This document shows positions 37,594-50,600 of a stretch of 64,000 nt of DNA, in pieces. The stretch's first letter is position 1; every line of letters starts with the position of its first letter. This DNA comes from Dirofilaria immitis (Eukaryota > Nematoda > Chromadorea > Rhabditida > Onchocercidae), in the NCBI GenBank assembly GCA_024305405.1, contig JAKNDB010000103.1, forward strand, positions 434,001-498,000. Reading direction: 5' to 3'. The position numbers and the translations under genes were made by a program. The notes beneath the pieces were generated by a model. It did no database searches. It had not been told where the DNA came from and saw nothing but the letters and a program-made list of their open reading frames with translations.

Positions 37594-40500
37594 ACTGTTC
37601 CGAAAAGAATTTATCCACCGACAGGAGAGCAACACCAATAGCACACATCATTCACTAATAATAGTAACAATAACAACAATTGCAACAGTAGGAGTATTCC
37701 ATCATTAATATTACAAGAAAGTCAAATGATTCAAGGTAAATAATCGATTTAAGTGTTTCATTTGTAATGTATCACCAATATTTATGAATTGAATGTTTAA
37801 ATGACTCGAATTCATTATTTTCAGTGACGATTAAAGTATGAAATATTTTAATCAACGATATCATTAAATTACTAACTATTATGAATAGAGAAATGATGCT
37901 TTCTACTTAGCCTATAACTCAGTTGTGAAAAATATGGGAATATCCTCTTACGGATAGGTCTAGATTGCTTATGAGAATATTCGCGTATAAAAACGTGTAG
38001 AAATAATGTAAGCTTTCTTTCCGAAGTCAGTACAAATAAATGCCGAGGCTTTTTATAAAAGGAACTGTAAAACATTTTCTAAGCTTCGAAAGTGAATAAA
38101 CATAAGTTGCAAAAATTCGAAGTTATTGGAAATGTATATAAATTGTTGTACTTTTCAGATGCAGATTTGGTGCAGTTATTGCCGGCAGGCCATTCTGTCG
38201 GAAGTATCCGTACTCGTCGTCCACTGATGTATATATTTTCCGGTGGGAATGAGGACGCTGCATTCTTCTCAGTAAATGGTTTTTCAATACTTTTCGATGG
38301 AGGCGATGAGAAAGTTGTCCCATATTGGAATTTGATTCGTAATTATGATAAAAGTAAGTAATTTTGCTGATTACCAATTTACATACTTTTGTTTGCATAC
38401 TTATTTTACAACTGTGTTTATTTATCATATAGATAAGATGATTAAGCTAATACTTTTAATATAGTTAAATAATACAACAATTAATGAATGTTGGGTTATT
38501 TATATCAACTTTTCTCCTTATTTGCTCGTTTATTTTTTTATTTTTATATAATTTTATTTATAATACTTAAATTATTCTGCATAGAAATATCATTCGTATG
38601 TCTCTGTATTTTAATTTTATTTGTTAATATTTACTGGATTTTCATATCTATAAAAGAAGTATAGAAAAAAAAGTTATTTATTAAATTAATTGTTTTTTCT
38701 GATTTCATTATCAGCAGAAAAATCAATTTTTTTCTGATTTCAGTATGTTTTTTCTGATTTCAGTATCAGCAGCAGTGATTACTCGTATAAGTCCAAAGTG
38801 TCTGCAAGGAATATCTGCTATTCTAACGCGAAAATGTTTGCAGGAGGTATATTACTAACATTTTGTCGAGCAGATTTTTGAATTGATCGTAGATTAATGA
38901 GTAGCGCAGCTTTAATATCTTTTTTTTCTGTTTGCAAGTTCGAAAGACGAATGTTCGGATTTATAAAATATTATGCTTGATAGAATAAGCTAACAGATGG
39001 TTTGGATGCAATGAAAAGCAGAAGGAAAGAGAAGTGTGCTTAGCTTTAATAAAACAAGTGATGGTTTCATTAAAAAATAAGAGCAAAGCTATAAGTGCTG
39101 TATTTTTAACAAAGGCTAGTTTCTAATGTGAGTTCAACTATTTCCCGGCAGGAAACAAAATATGTGAAAACAAAAGTAAAGTCATATAACTATGAATAAA
39201 AAAATAGTTTTGTACATGAAATATTGAAATTAGAAAGAAAGTGATCAAACTATAACTTCTGTTAATTTCAGTGCCATCCAAACTTTGGTTCTCTGATTGG
39301 AAATTTGCCACCTTCAAGCGCAGTAAATGGAGACAGTGAAACATCAAAGTTTTGCGCGCAATGCATGAAGGTCTGCGTGCGGAAGGTCTAAAACCAATTG
39401 AAGCTCTTGCTAGTACAAAGCTAGAAGCAGTAACTTTATATGAAGTTAGTTGCTTTACCAAGTAGTTTTTCTAATCTTTACACTGTTTTTCGAATTTGTC
39501 TATTCCTCATTGTCCAGTTAGTCGGTTCCATTTTCGTATGTCAAAATAGTTTCTTTATTAAAATTAATATTTATTGGAATCAGAAATTCAGTGATCAAAG
39601 AATTCGTTATAAATAGTGATGAAAATGCTGATAATTCTTTAATATTCAATTACATTTAATTTCCAGTTTAAATTTCTGGAAGTGATCAGTAGGCTTATCT
39701 TTTGCCTTTATTAGTCAGATTTTAAATATAAATAATTTATTTCAATTCCTATTTCGTGGTATTGCAGCTGGAAATTGATCTTTTTCAGGTGATAGGGAAG
39801 GCGCATTACGAATGATTGTACTAAATCCAGAACGTAATTCAAAAGATCTGACTTCGCTTTTAAATGCTTTAAAAAATGATGAAAATATTGAAAAATTTGC
39901 TGCTTTAACATCATTAGCACTTCTTTGGTTTGGTATCCATCAGATCATACAATACCAGTGTCACGTATCCTTGTTACTGGTAAGTACATATTTTAAAATA
40001 TCTCGAAGTTTTCATTCTTATTATTTCTAAATTTGGGAGATCTGTTATCTTTCTCATACACCAAGCATTTTTGTTAAGAATAGAGCAAAAGGTTTTTGAA
40101 CGAAAAGAGAAGCATGATTTCAGAACCTGTTAAAAAATATATATCGTTTGATAAAAGGTTGGGCGAATTTTATATTCTTTTTTTTCAGATATTTAAGAGT
40201 TAATATTTCTCTACTGTCATTGTTTAAGGTGCCTGTTCACTAGAAAAACTTTATGCATCGCTGGAAAAATTGAAGAATGAGGAATATTTACGTTATCCAA
40301 AATTTACGCAAGCTATGAAAGAAAAATCATCAACAATTCGTCCAGGCAAAATAATGCGGAAACCTACACCTAGTAAATAATTCTTGATTTTTAAAATTCC
40401 GTATAGGACAAGTAGATAATCATCAATACCAGTTATTTTTTCAATGAAAAACGTATAGTGCAAGTCACGTTTTTTATTCTTTGCAATGCACTGCAAAGTT

Positions 40501-43500
40501 TGTTTCATGTTATGAAATAAGATATATAGAATGATAGAGAGGAAAGAAAAAATAAATTAAAATAACATATTCCAAAATTTCCGATATTTAGAAAGTTAAG
40601 AAACTTTTTTTTTTAAAAAAGCACTTTAATAATTACTTCGTTCTTTTCCTTCTTATCATTATAGCAAAAACACTTCCCAATTTGCCATTGCCACGTCCTG
40701 CGTCACTGCAAACGACAACACTTCCTGCACCTGGTGGACTGCTGAAAAAGGTAGTTAGGTTAGTGTTTTCTTTTTTACTCATAACTTTTAATTCGATCCC
40801 CTCAAAAGCTAGTTATGACTTCTTATTTTCTAATTCTAGGCCATATTTTGCATATCAATTTTAATCTTAGGATTTCTCGAACAATTTTAACGAAATAATT
40901 TATTTCAGACAGTCACTGACTGGAGCTGCACCGTCACGAATTGCTGCGAATGCAAGGAAACCAGTCACGGAATCAACAAAAGCGTCTGTTATAGGTACTA
41001 ATAAATCTCACACTCTGGAAGCTAAAATAGGAGCAAGCCAGGGAAATCTAGACTCCATGATGCCAAGAAGAATACTACTCTTGAAGTCAAACCAAAAGAA
41101 AGTGAAATGGGAAAAATGAAACCAGCTGATAAAACTGGAATAAAAACTGCAGTAGCAAAAGTAAGTTTGCTTCATTTGCCATATTTGCATCTATGATTAC
41201 TACAAAATATAGCTACGAAACCAGGATGTATAGTTTTGTTTGATTTACATATTCGTTTATAATCTTTTTTATTATTCGCATTTTCGAAGCTTTATTTGTT
41301 TTGCTAATGTTTAAAGATTTCTTGGTTTGAATTAGCCTTTAAAGCGCATTATACGCATCACACAATTTGTTAATATAGAATTTTGAATGCTTTTTTATTC
41401 AGTGAATATTAGTCTTTCAGGAAAAAGTTCAAAGTTCAGATCAAGTTTCGATAGACGTACAACCTGCTAAGTTGCTGCAAAGCCCAGCAGCATCAACTGA
41501 TCTATCATCTTTAAGTAACACACAGAATGCAGTAAATCCATCTCAACCTGAGCACTCTTTTGATATGGAGGATAAAACCTCCCTGTCTCCTAAAAGTCCA
41601 CAAATACCTGAAAGTTCATTTGATCCACAAATTCCGGCTGATAATGGTTTGCTAGATGGGATTGAAGAACCGATGAAAGTACGTAAAATTAGTATGGATT
41701 TCTCAAATGAAGATAAGAATTTTGTTGAAAATTTCATGGAAGAGGAGACGGTAAGTTTGCCAGTTTTGATACTACTATTTCATTCTGAAATCAAAAATAA
41801 GTAATTAGTTCGAAATTTTATATGGTTTTTAAATATGTTTTGAAGCTATTTGAAGCTATGACAATATGGATTCAGGGTATTTCCGAAAAAGGATTCGATC
41901 TATTAAATTCGGCAGTACCGTCGCAGGACACACCACTACTTGATTCTACTCCAATGACGCCATCAGCACCATCCATTGCTGCAGCTGATGTGATTCATAT
42001 TTCTTCAGATTCATCTGCGTATCATGATAATGAAAGTGATAACGAAGTTACAACTCATAATCGAAAAGTTATGCATAGAGAGAATTTACAAGGTATCTTC
42101 ACTTAATGGATTTCCTGCATATCTTTCTGCTTTTTATTTTTCTTCAATATTTTTTGAGTATGCTTTTTATGTAAAAGTAGTTTGTTTTTTTTTTTAGATT
42201 TATTTGGTGCCGATATTTCTCCATTCATGGCGGGCTTGGTGACTGGGATTGTTGATGACTCTTCAACTACGCTGCAGGAGGTATTATTTTTCTGAACACT
42301 AATCCAAATTTTTAGATGAACTAAATAAATCTTTAGAATTTAACAAATTAACAAAAAGAAAAAAATTGAAATATCTCTTTGCTTTTTTTACGTTTCTAAC
42401 TATTTCCTAACAATTTATCATCTTTGATTGAAAGTAAGAAGAAAATATCCGTTTGTTTCAAATTACTCGGTGTAATGAAATAGAAATTGACGCAGAAGTC
42501 TAATGGAGTTTTTCTTAAGCTTAGAAAGGCAGAACTAATTGGAAATGCAAATATTATGACAATGAAAGAAATATATTGTAGTTGCCACCAATGAATAACG
42601 ATGAACTTGAAATCCCAAAGTCATCGGAAATGCTGCTATCATTAAACAAAGTTAATAATGAAACACTGCAGCATGTGCAGGATAACAAACATGAAGACAC
42701 TGAAAGGAGTTTATGTGAGGAAGCTGAAAAGGCAAAGATTTAAAATGTTTTACTAGTTCCATTGCGATTTTCGCTTAAACGTATACATTTATTGCATGCA
42801 CTGTATAAGCACAGTTACCTGGGAACAAATTCGTTTCAAATAGATTGCCTTTTTGCATTTCAGAAAAAATTGCTAATTTTAATTTCAAAACTTTGAACTT
42901 GTATTTATAGCATTTTTCTAGATACAGACATCCGGCATTAAACGTGAAGAATTTTCGATTCGAAGCAGCGTTTCAAGTGACTCTGTTACTGCTCAGGTTT
43001 GTTTGGAAATCTCTTTGTATTTTCAGGAAAGTATAATATCAATACAAAGAAACATTGTTTTTTATTTACATAAAAACATTATTTTTATTGTAAATTATAC
43101 TAATAAAAACACGTTTTTATTTGTGATTTTCAATGTACTTGTGTGTTAAGCTATTGCGTAACTAGTTTGTGATAAAATAGAATAAGGAATAAAGATTTTA
43201 ATAAAAATTCTTTCTTATTCGTTAATCATTACTTTAAAATGTATGGAATTGAAATGACATGATTATTATGTGTTTAGTAATCGAAATTTGTTTAAGAAAA
43301 TTTGCGGCTTCGCAATTCATCAGTTTTTAGCCGGATCCAGCTCTAGATGAGGTTATTGATTCGCTATTCGAAGCATCAGAAATGGTTGATAATGCAAGAA
43401 AAACAGCAGATGAATTATATCATATCCAAGGTCTAACGACAGAAATAAATAATGCCAATTCAGCAAAGGCAGCGGCTCTTATAGACTGTGTGGAACATTT

Positions 43501-45615
43501 GACTGTCAAGGACGTATTTGATGAAGGAGTCACTAGTGTAGCTCATGATATCAATGATAATGCCGATGCACTCGCGGTAAACTTTAATACATATGGAGTT
43601 GTTTTTAATACAATCGTTTAGGTTTACCTATATCTAAACTACAATGATTAATCATCTGGTTTTAGATGTGTGGTTTAATTGACCAGAACATGGTTTATGG
43701 TTTTATTGACCTTTTTTGTATTTGACAATTGCGTTAGATAACGATTTGCTGGGTGTTTCGAAAAGATTTCTCTGTGCTTTGAAAGTCGTTTAAAAAATGA
43801 GGGAATATTTACATTGCTGTTAGTGATTTAGCTACAACAAAAGCATTATAAACTTTAAGGCCAAATTTCGCAAGCAGTAATCATGTTTTTCCGGTTATAT
43901 CGTCATGCCTACTTTTTATTAGCTTCCCAACATTTTACTTTTTAGAATCAAAATGCCTATGAAGAAAAGCGAGCAGAAGAAATGTACCTTCCACCAATGA
44001 CAAGTGCCGCTCGAACACATGCGAAACCAGTCGTTAATGGTGTAAAAACTAAACCGAAGTTATCTCAGCCACTCTATTTTGATATTGTTTTCGTTCCACA
44101 TCATAGCGCCCATCCTGCACTGAAGGATATGGAAGCAGCAAAAGCATTCGTAACTAGTATTCGATCCAGGTTGTATCGATAACTTTTTTGCAAACATTTC
44201 AAAAATCGATCATTTGCCTACAAATTTATCTTTAAAAGATTTCAGTTATGAATACATTAATGATTTCATTAAAGCTTTATATGAATATTTTTCTTAAAGT
44301 ATTCTTATATATTCCAACAAACTCCCTTATTACTCTTGCAAATTAACATCTTTGTTTTGAATGAAGATTGCAGAAAAACACTCTGAAACTTTTTATAATT
44401 TATTGCATCTGATGCACTGCTTTTATTAAAGTTATCCTAATACAAATTTATACACTAAAAGTTTTGTAATTGATTAAAATATGAGAATGCTTTTCTGATG
44501 AAATTGATGTTTTTGTTGTGTAGTATTCATGTTTTTAGGCGTTTGTGTAGTATTCATGTTTTTAGGCGTTACGTGCTGAGTGGAAGAGACTCAATACGAA
44601 CATATTTTATCGATGGTCTTATTGCTGGTAAAGCCGCATGGAATAAACCGGGTTAGTTCAGTCACAAATAAAATAAATATATAAGGTTTATTTAAATATA
44701 GGGTATATTCAGTTGTAAATAACGTAACTATTAAGTTGATTAATTCAACATGAATAATGTCAAGGAACAATTAAAAATTATAGAATGATTAAATAAATAG
44801 AAATTATTGGAAGACTTTTTTCAAACTAAAAAGAAATGGAAAAAATAATGTAAAAGTTTTTGTTGTTTTTTGTACTGTTATTTTGTATAGTTTGAATTTC
44901 TAGAGCTTGAAGTGGATGTACTTCCAACACATGACAGCGATGAACTGACATTGTATAGCCATGAAAAAGTAGGTTTCTACTTTCCTGTCTATTTAATACG
45001 CTAAAGGAGAAAGAATTTTTCTTTTTCTCATCAAAAGAGTGGGTGATGCTATGAATGTAGCAAAATCATCGAAAAATTAGAAGCGGAAAGAATGGGCACG
45101 ACAAAATAGATTGAAACATGTAGATACTAAGTGGTAAAACTGTCGGTAAAGTAGTCAAAAGAAAATTAGGCTGAATAATTTAGCAGCAGAAAATATGCAG
45201 TCCTAAGTTCATTATAATTGGAAAAAATGTTTTGCCTGCTGAACCTGAGTGTGTGATGATTTTCAGAACTTTATCTTCTTAGTATATCGAAGTTCGTTTT
45301 CTAAATATTGTTTCTATATGTCGTTTTTTCTTTACATCTACGTTTTTTTTTGAAGCTTTAGCCTCCCACTTTCCTTTATGAATGTTTCTTTGGTCTGTGC
45401 TTATCTGCGTCATCCTTCTTAATTCTAGATTCTTTATTGATTTCAGTACCAATACAGTTTTGTGTATATTCATTATATATATCTTCCTTCTTTTTCAGGC
45501 TGATGAAATAGCCGAAGCGGGTATCAGTTTACGTTGCTCGGTTGAGCGTTGCACATTGAGGCTATCCAGTGGCGGTAGTGATGATATTTGTGCTGCATTC
45601 AAATTCGAAATATAA
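37594..45615 (+). CDS. maph-1: MAP1/futsch-family microtubule-associated protein (5' partial), 18 exons, five apparent 1-nt breaks
   Basis: Exons: 37594-37735, 38159-38353, 38764-38846, 39272-39444, 39789-39979, 40229-40372, 40665-40758, 40909-41160, 41421-41750, 41876-42092, 42198-42280, 42582-42731, 42922-42996, 43331-43576, 43946-44169, 44566-44651, 44904-44968, 45499-45615. About 957 residues are visible. The N-terminal half is the metallo-beta-lactamase-like MAP1 domain (FSVNGFSILFDGGDE, SRILVTG); the middle is a low-complexity acidic, Ser/Pro-rich linker; the C-terminus is the light-chain-like domain (LYFDIVFVPHHS, FIDGLIAGKAAWNKP, ending CAAFKFEI). Family members bind and stabilise microtubules, mainly in neurons. 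Phase breaks occur near 37650 (uncertain), 39346-39352, 39795-39797, 39924-39926 and 41041-41046; each is repaired by one base in a short run. The intron after 42731 uses a GC donor. The true start exon is not seen; exon one begins with an acceptor and an Asn-rich tract. Confidence 0.88.
38723..38763 (+). repeat. 20-bp tandem duplication of a MAP1 splice acceptor
   Basis: TTTTTTCTGATTTCAGTAT occurs twice, with the two CAGs at 38741-38743 and 38761-38763. The exon frame needs the downstream copy. Use of the upstream copy would add 20 bases and shift the frame, so it should be a decoy or unused. Confidence 0.85.
42732..42921 (+). other. Probable GC-AG intron in the MAP1 gene
   Basis: The preceding exon (42582-42731) is exactly 50 codons and must end in phase 0 to join 42922. 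The only suitable border is AAG|GCAAAG, a GC donor; the frame beyond meets TAA ten bases later. The 3' end is a normal TTTTTCTAG. GC donors are a known minor class. Confidence 0.6.
44516..44570 (+). repeat. 27-bp tandem duplication across a MAP1 splice acceptor
   Basis: TGTAGTATTCATGTTTTTAG followed by GCGTT is present twice, with acceptors ending at 44538 and 44565. The unit is 27 bases with no stop in the exon frame, so the upstream acceptor would insert nine residues in frame before RYVLSGRDS. The shorter form matches the family. Confidence 0.9.
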
Positions 45616-47674
45616 CTACTCTAGCCCACGCAAAGAATCTCGTCTGAAACAGTGCAGTTGTTTTTCACTTCATTAACCAGAATCTCGTATATTAGTCGTC
45701 CACACCCAGAAATAATCTTAAATTACTATATTTCTAACTACTCCATTTTTCATAGACAAACTTGAAATTATAAAAATCGTGAGTTTAGTTTCAGAAATAC
45801 GATTTTTTTAAATTCATGGAACAAAAACTTTCGTCGATTTTCTTTCTAAATCTGAGTTTTCCTGTTGAAAATATCTTTCAAACGACTTGAAAATCCAAAT
45901 TTAGTGGAGAAGAGTTTAATACTGAGAAGTTTTACTAAATGTTTTGGAAGGATTTTATTTTAGTATTAGCGATCTAAATTTATAAGATCTCAAAAGCTGC
46001 TTATAAAAATCTCAAACTTATTAATGATTATTTCTTAGCAAAATTTAATGGGGAATATGATTCTTAAAAAGAAAAAAACATTACTAATCGCTTTTTGATT
46101 TATCTAATGATTGTTTGTGATTTTCAGACGGCGTTTCATAACTATATTAAATAATAGTTTATGCTGCTTTTTACTGCTTCGAAAGCATATTTCCTTTCTA
46201 CATATTGTTTGTTCTAAATTAAGAGATTTTGAATTTTAATTTCCTGTAATTTAAATTACGAGGCATTTTGAAGAGCAGATGCGCCAAATTTTCCGCTATT
46301 TATTTAAGATTACCGTTAAAAAGCAAGGGATTCTTATTACTATTTAGCTCATTTTATAAAATTAAAATGATTCATTCACTCTTGAAAATGTCATAATATA
46401 TTTTGATTATACTTGTCAGCTTTGACCAGTGTCATCTGTGTTTCCTAAATTCGTTGAAAACCTATAGGCTTTTATTGCTGTTATATTTTGCTTTATAGTG
46501 TATAAAATGTATGAATTATTCTAACATCCCATTTTTATGCTGCTTATGTCACAGTTTATCAATGTTTTGTGAAATTTAAAGTACTAAATGAAGGCGTAAA
46601 ATATTATTCATTCAGATTTTTCTATGTCTTCGAATTAGAAAGTCCTATTTTTTTATTTATCTTCCTGTTTTTTAATACACTTTTAAAACTTTTCAAGAAT
46701 TGGAATTATTAATACTCAAACCATTGGAAATTAGTTTGTTAACAAACTAACCATTCAAAGAAGTGATACTGATTCTCATCATTTCATGAATAAATGTCAA
46801 TCTATATCAAAATTCCGCATTTAATTCATGTTCAAAATACTACGAGTTTTTTCTATCTTTCTACTCAGAGAATCACGGATCGAACATTTATCAGTAATGC
46901 TACCATTAGGCAACATATATGAATTTCCTTCCCTAAGTCGCAATGCAATTTATACTGGAATAATTTATGGTTCCCATTATTTTGCTCAAACACCGTTCGG
47001 CTAAAGTAACATAACATTTAGTATGAACGAGAATATAATCAACGGCAGTGCAGAGTTGATGAATTTATGATTTATGTTGTGAAATATAGAATAATAAACA
47101 AAGAAAATCAAATGCTGACAGGAAGGTCCTTCAAATATAAGCAAGTATTTTTCAAGAAGAAAGGGATATTTCTCTTGCAAAATCTATTAAAAGGGCTGAA
47201 AATAACTCAATTTCGAATAGGAATTTCTGCGAAGATTCAGGTATAGGAGTTCGTTTTGGATTTGCGAAACTGTGATTCGGATCAAATTAATTTACCAGAA
47301 GATGCAGAATGACCTTACCGTTCATAAGTAAGTGACCTTAAGGATTTATATAAACGAAATCAAAAGAAGTTGATCAGTTTGACATTTACCGTCGACATTC
47401 TGAAATGGCGGACAGCAGCTTGGTCGATTACAACTCGATAATATATCACCATATCTGGAAGTTGAAATTTAATAGAAATTCAGAAATTATTAAAGTAACT
47501 GCAAATAAGACAACATGTAGGAAAGCAGAATAGGTATAAATATTAATTTATTAATAATATTGAAATTATTTGAGTCAAAATCCATTGATGTCAATGGAAT
47601 GGAATGTTTGATATATGATTAGAATTGATTGATTATTTGTTATTATGTCACTTATGTCTTAATCATCAACACCT
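45616..47674. other. Convergent intergenic region, MAP1 gene and astacin gene
   Basis: Both flanking genes end towards this stretch, so it holds two 3' untranslated regions and AT-rich spacer. No open frame with exon borders was recognised on either strand. Confidence 0.45.
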
Positions 47675-50600
47675 CTATTTTATCTTACTTTTATCACCGT
47701 TACTATCATCAGCACTACCATCAAACGAATAAAAGGTATACTTGCCACACATATGACCATCAATGCATAATCGATTCTTGAATTTAACTTTAGCACATTT
47801 GGGATCTACTGGACATGCTTGCAGATTACAGGTTGAGAATTCTTGACCTTTACCACTGCAATTAATTTTTCTCTATAAATGAGATGTGCCAGAAATATAC
47901 GCATATACAGAAATGCCGAATAACGAAATGGACCTGCACTGGGCCGTTTTACATGTCCGTATCCTGGACTGTATGCCACAGGCACCACATGACCGAGAAC
48001 ATTGTGACCATTCTCCCCATTCCGACCAAATATCTTCTCCATATATCGTTGTGCGAGGAGCTGAAATTTTACCATCTTCTGAAAAATTCCTCTCTTTCTT
48101 AGCTCTAATAAGTTTCTCTAAAGGGGCAGCGAATTCTATACGAATAATTCCACAACATTTGCAAATTTGAGGTTTAGTAAAAATTTCAAGAAAATTATCG
48201 TGCGATTACGCTTCATAGCGACTTTTCAGCTTAAACTGCAATAATTTAATCAAACAAATACATCTGTCAAGCTATTGTACCTGTTGTCGTTGTTTTTAGT
48301 AATCCAGGTGTCATTCGGGCCGATTTTTTAGCTAAAATAAGGAAAAATCATGGTGGTATTTAAAATATTTTCGTTAAAATTTGATTTTAAGAATATATAT
48401 AACACGAAAAATATACATAACACGAACTTTTCCGAAATTTGAGCTTGAAACCAGTATCTTCTTCTGTTGTTGCATGAAATATGATGATAGCTTGATGCAC
48501 TGCCGAGATTAGTGCATCCTTTGGTTTATCGTAACAGCATATCCTAAGATTCCTCTTCTTATTTATTTACTTATTTTTTATTTATTCATATTTATCGTCT
48601 TTCTACTATATTTTTGATGAATCAAGAGAAGTATTCTTTTACGATATGATGATTGAAGATATTATGATACATTGACAATAATAACACTACGATACTTTTT
48701 GCCGCATATAATCATCAGCACTAAATATATAGTAATAAATCATATTTATATTGCAGATCACTACATTTAAAATAGTCGTAAAATTGTAGAACTTTCTATT
48801 CCTCTTTTATAATAGTATTATTTAAACTTTTCATGATCATTTCTTCTGAAAAGAGGAAAATATAAACTACCATAAATACGTAATATTTAGAGTACAAATA
48901 TACGGTACAATATATATACAACATGCAATGCGCATGATTAAGAGCATGTTGATACACTAAATTGAAAATATGTATATAATAATTATAATTTTTATTGAAG
49001 AGAATTGAGATAGATTAGTAAAATTAAGCATATAACATTTTGTGAAATATTAAATTCTTTTAATTTCATATCATAATAGTGTCATGGATAGTTGTATGCA
49101 AAAAAAAAGAAATATTGGGAGTAGGTACATAAAATTACACTGATGATCTTTATATCCGAGAGTGTATATGAACTCAATAAGATGTTGGACGCAAAAATAG
49201 TCCTAAAATTGATTAATATTGCTGGCTTTGAAATTTTAAAAATTAACATTTAAAAACTTTCATAACAATGAAAAGATAAATTCAAAGTACCTGTAACCAG
49301 TATTAGCCAAATCACTGCCAATTTTCAGTTCGATATAATCGACACAAGTTGTAGAGCAAAATATGCCAAAGTCATCTTCGAAATTGATTTCAATTCTTTC
49401 TTCTGAAGACAATGATATAAATGTTTCGCTTGAATTCTCGAGATCGGAAAACTTCACCAACCTTTATCAGTTTCAATAAGCCAGTTGCATGTAATGTTCG
49501 TCGGATATCTATCGGGATATCCTGGGGATTCAATATATTGCCAATCAATTTCAGCTTTCAACATCCCGCCACATTTGTCATTCGCTGAAGCATTCTGCTA
49601 AAGCATTTTGGTGACATAAGCAAGCGACATCGAACTAATTTTATAATTCTATTAACTAACTGGTATGAAAGAATTATTTGATTCCAGATTTTTGAACAAA
49701 TAGAGATAAAAGATATAAACATGATTTTAAAGCCAGAATCAGTTGATAATTTTTATTCAGCGATAGTGATCCATAATTTGCATTTTACTTGATAAAAAAA
49801 TACGCCGCTTTATTTGAAAAATAAAGGAAGAAATACTAAACTTACATGCGCTGCTATCATGTATCTCGCACTTTGAACCTCCAAAACCAGTCGGACAAAA
49901 ACACCTCTTGCAATTACTAGGATTCAGATAACCACCATTTCTGCATTCATCTTTTTCTTTGCAGTAGCCTGCGTAGATGAAATAGTTAAATGATTTCAAA
50001 TTTAAATCTGAATCATTCAAAGGAGTTTTCATGTATTTGAATTTGATCCGAATTTTAAACCGAAGCGTAAATAAGAATTACCCTTGCAGTAGGCTTCATT
50101 GATCAATTTGATATCGTAGAAAGATAGTGAATCTCGTTGACCGATCGTCATTTGATAGAAAGGATCCCTATAACGAATCGCGCTTTAAATAATCTTAGGT
50201 TGAGCTATGTAAGTATTATTAATTAATGAAATACCTTGTCAGAAGTGTCTTGCTTTTCTGATCCACACTGAATGCTATGGAACCATAATGCATAATAGAA
50301 CCTAGATCGTATGGAACGTCAAAAGTAGTGATTTCATTTTCGCTCCGTTTCAAAAATTCACTAATATAAGATGGTATTATGTAATCCTTTGCCACTGTGA
50401 TATATTTTCCCGCATCAGGCCTGGACTGCTCATGCCATAAGCCTAGTGTGTGGCCAAGTTCATGCACTATAGTACCTACCTGAAATGCAACAAATTTCAA
50501 AGAATATTCAGATTTGCGATACCAGCTTAATTTTTATGAATCAGTGAATATATCGCTAAGAATATTTTATAAGTGCCTAAAGTAATTCGGAATATTGACT

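Noticed and set aside
48136..48240. Cys-containing frame (PQICKCCGIIRI) just upstream of the astacin TSP1 exon
   Set aside because: It is preceded by in-frame stops without an acceptor; the GTATAG acceptor ending at 48136 gives the correct phase, so the piece is intronic.
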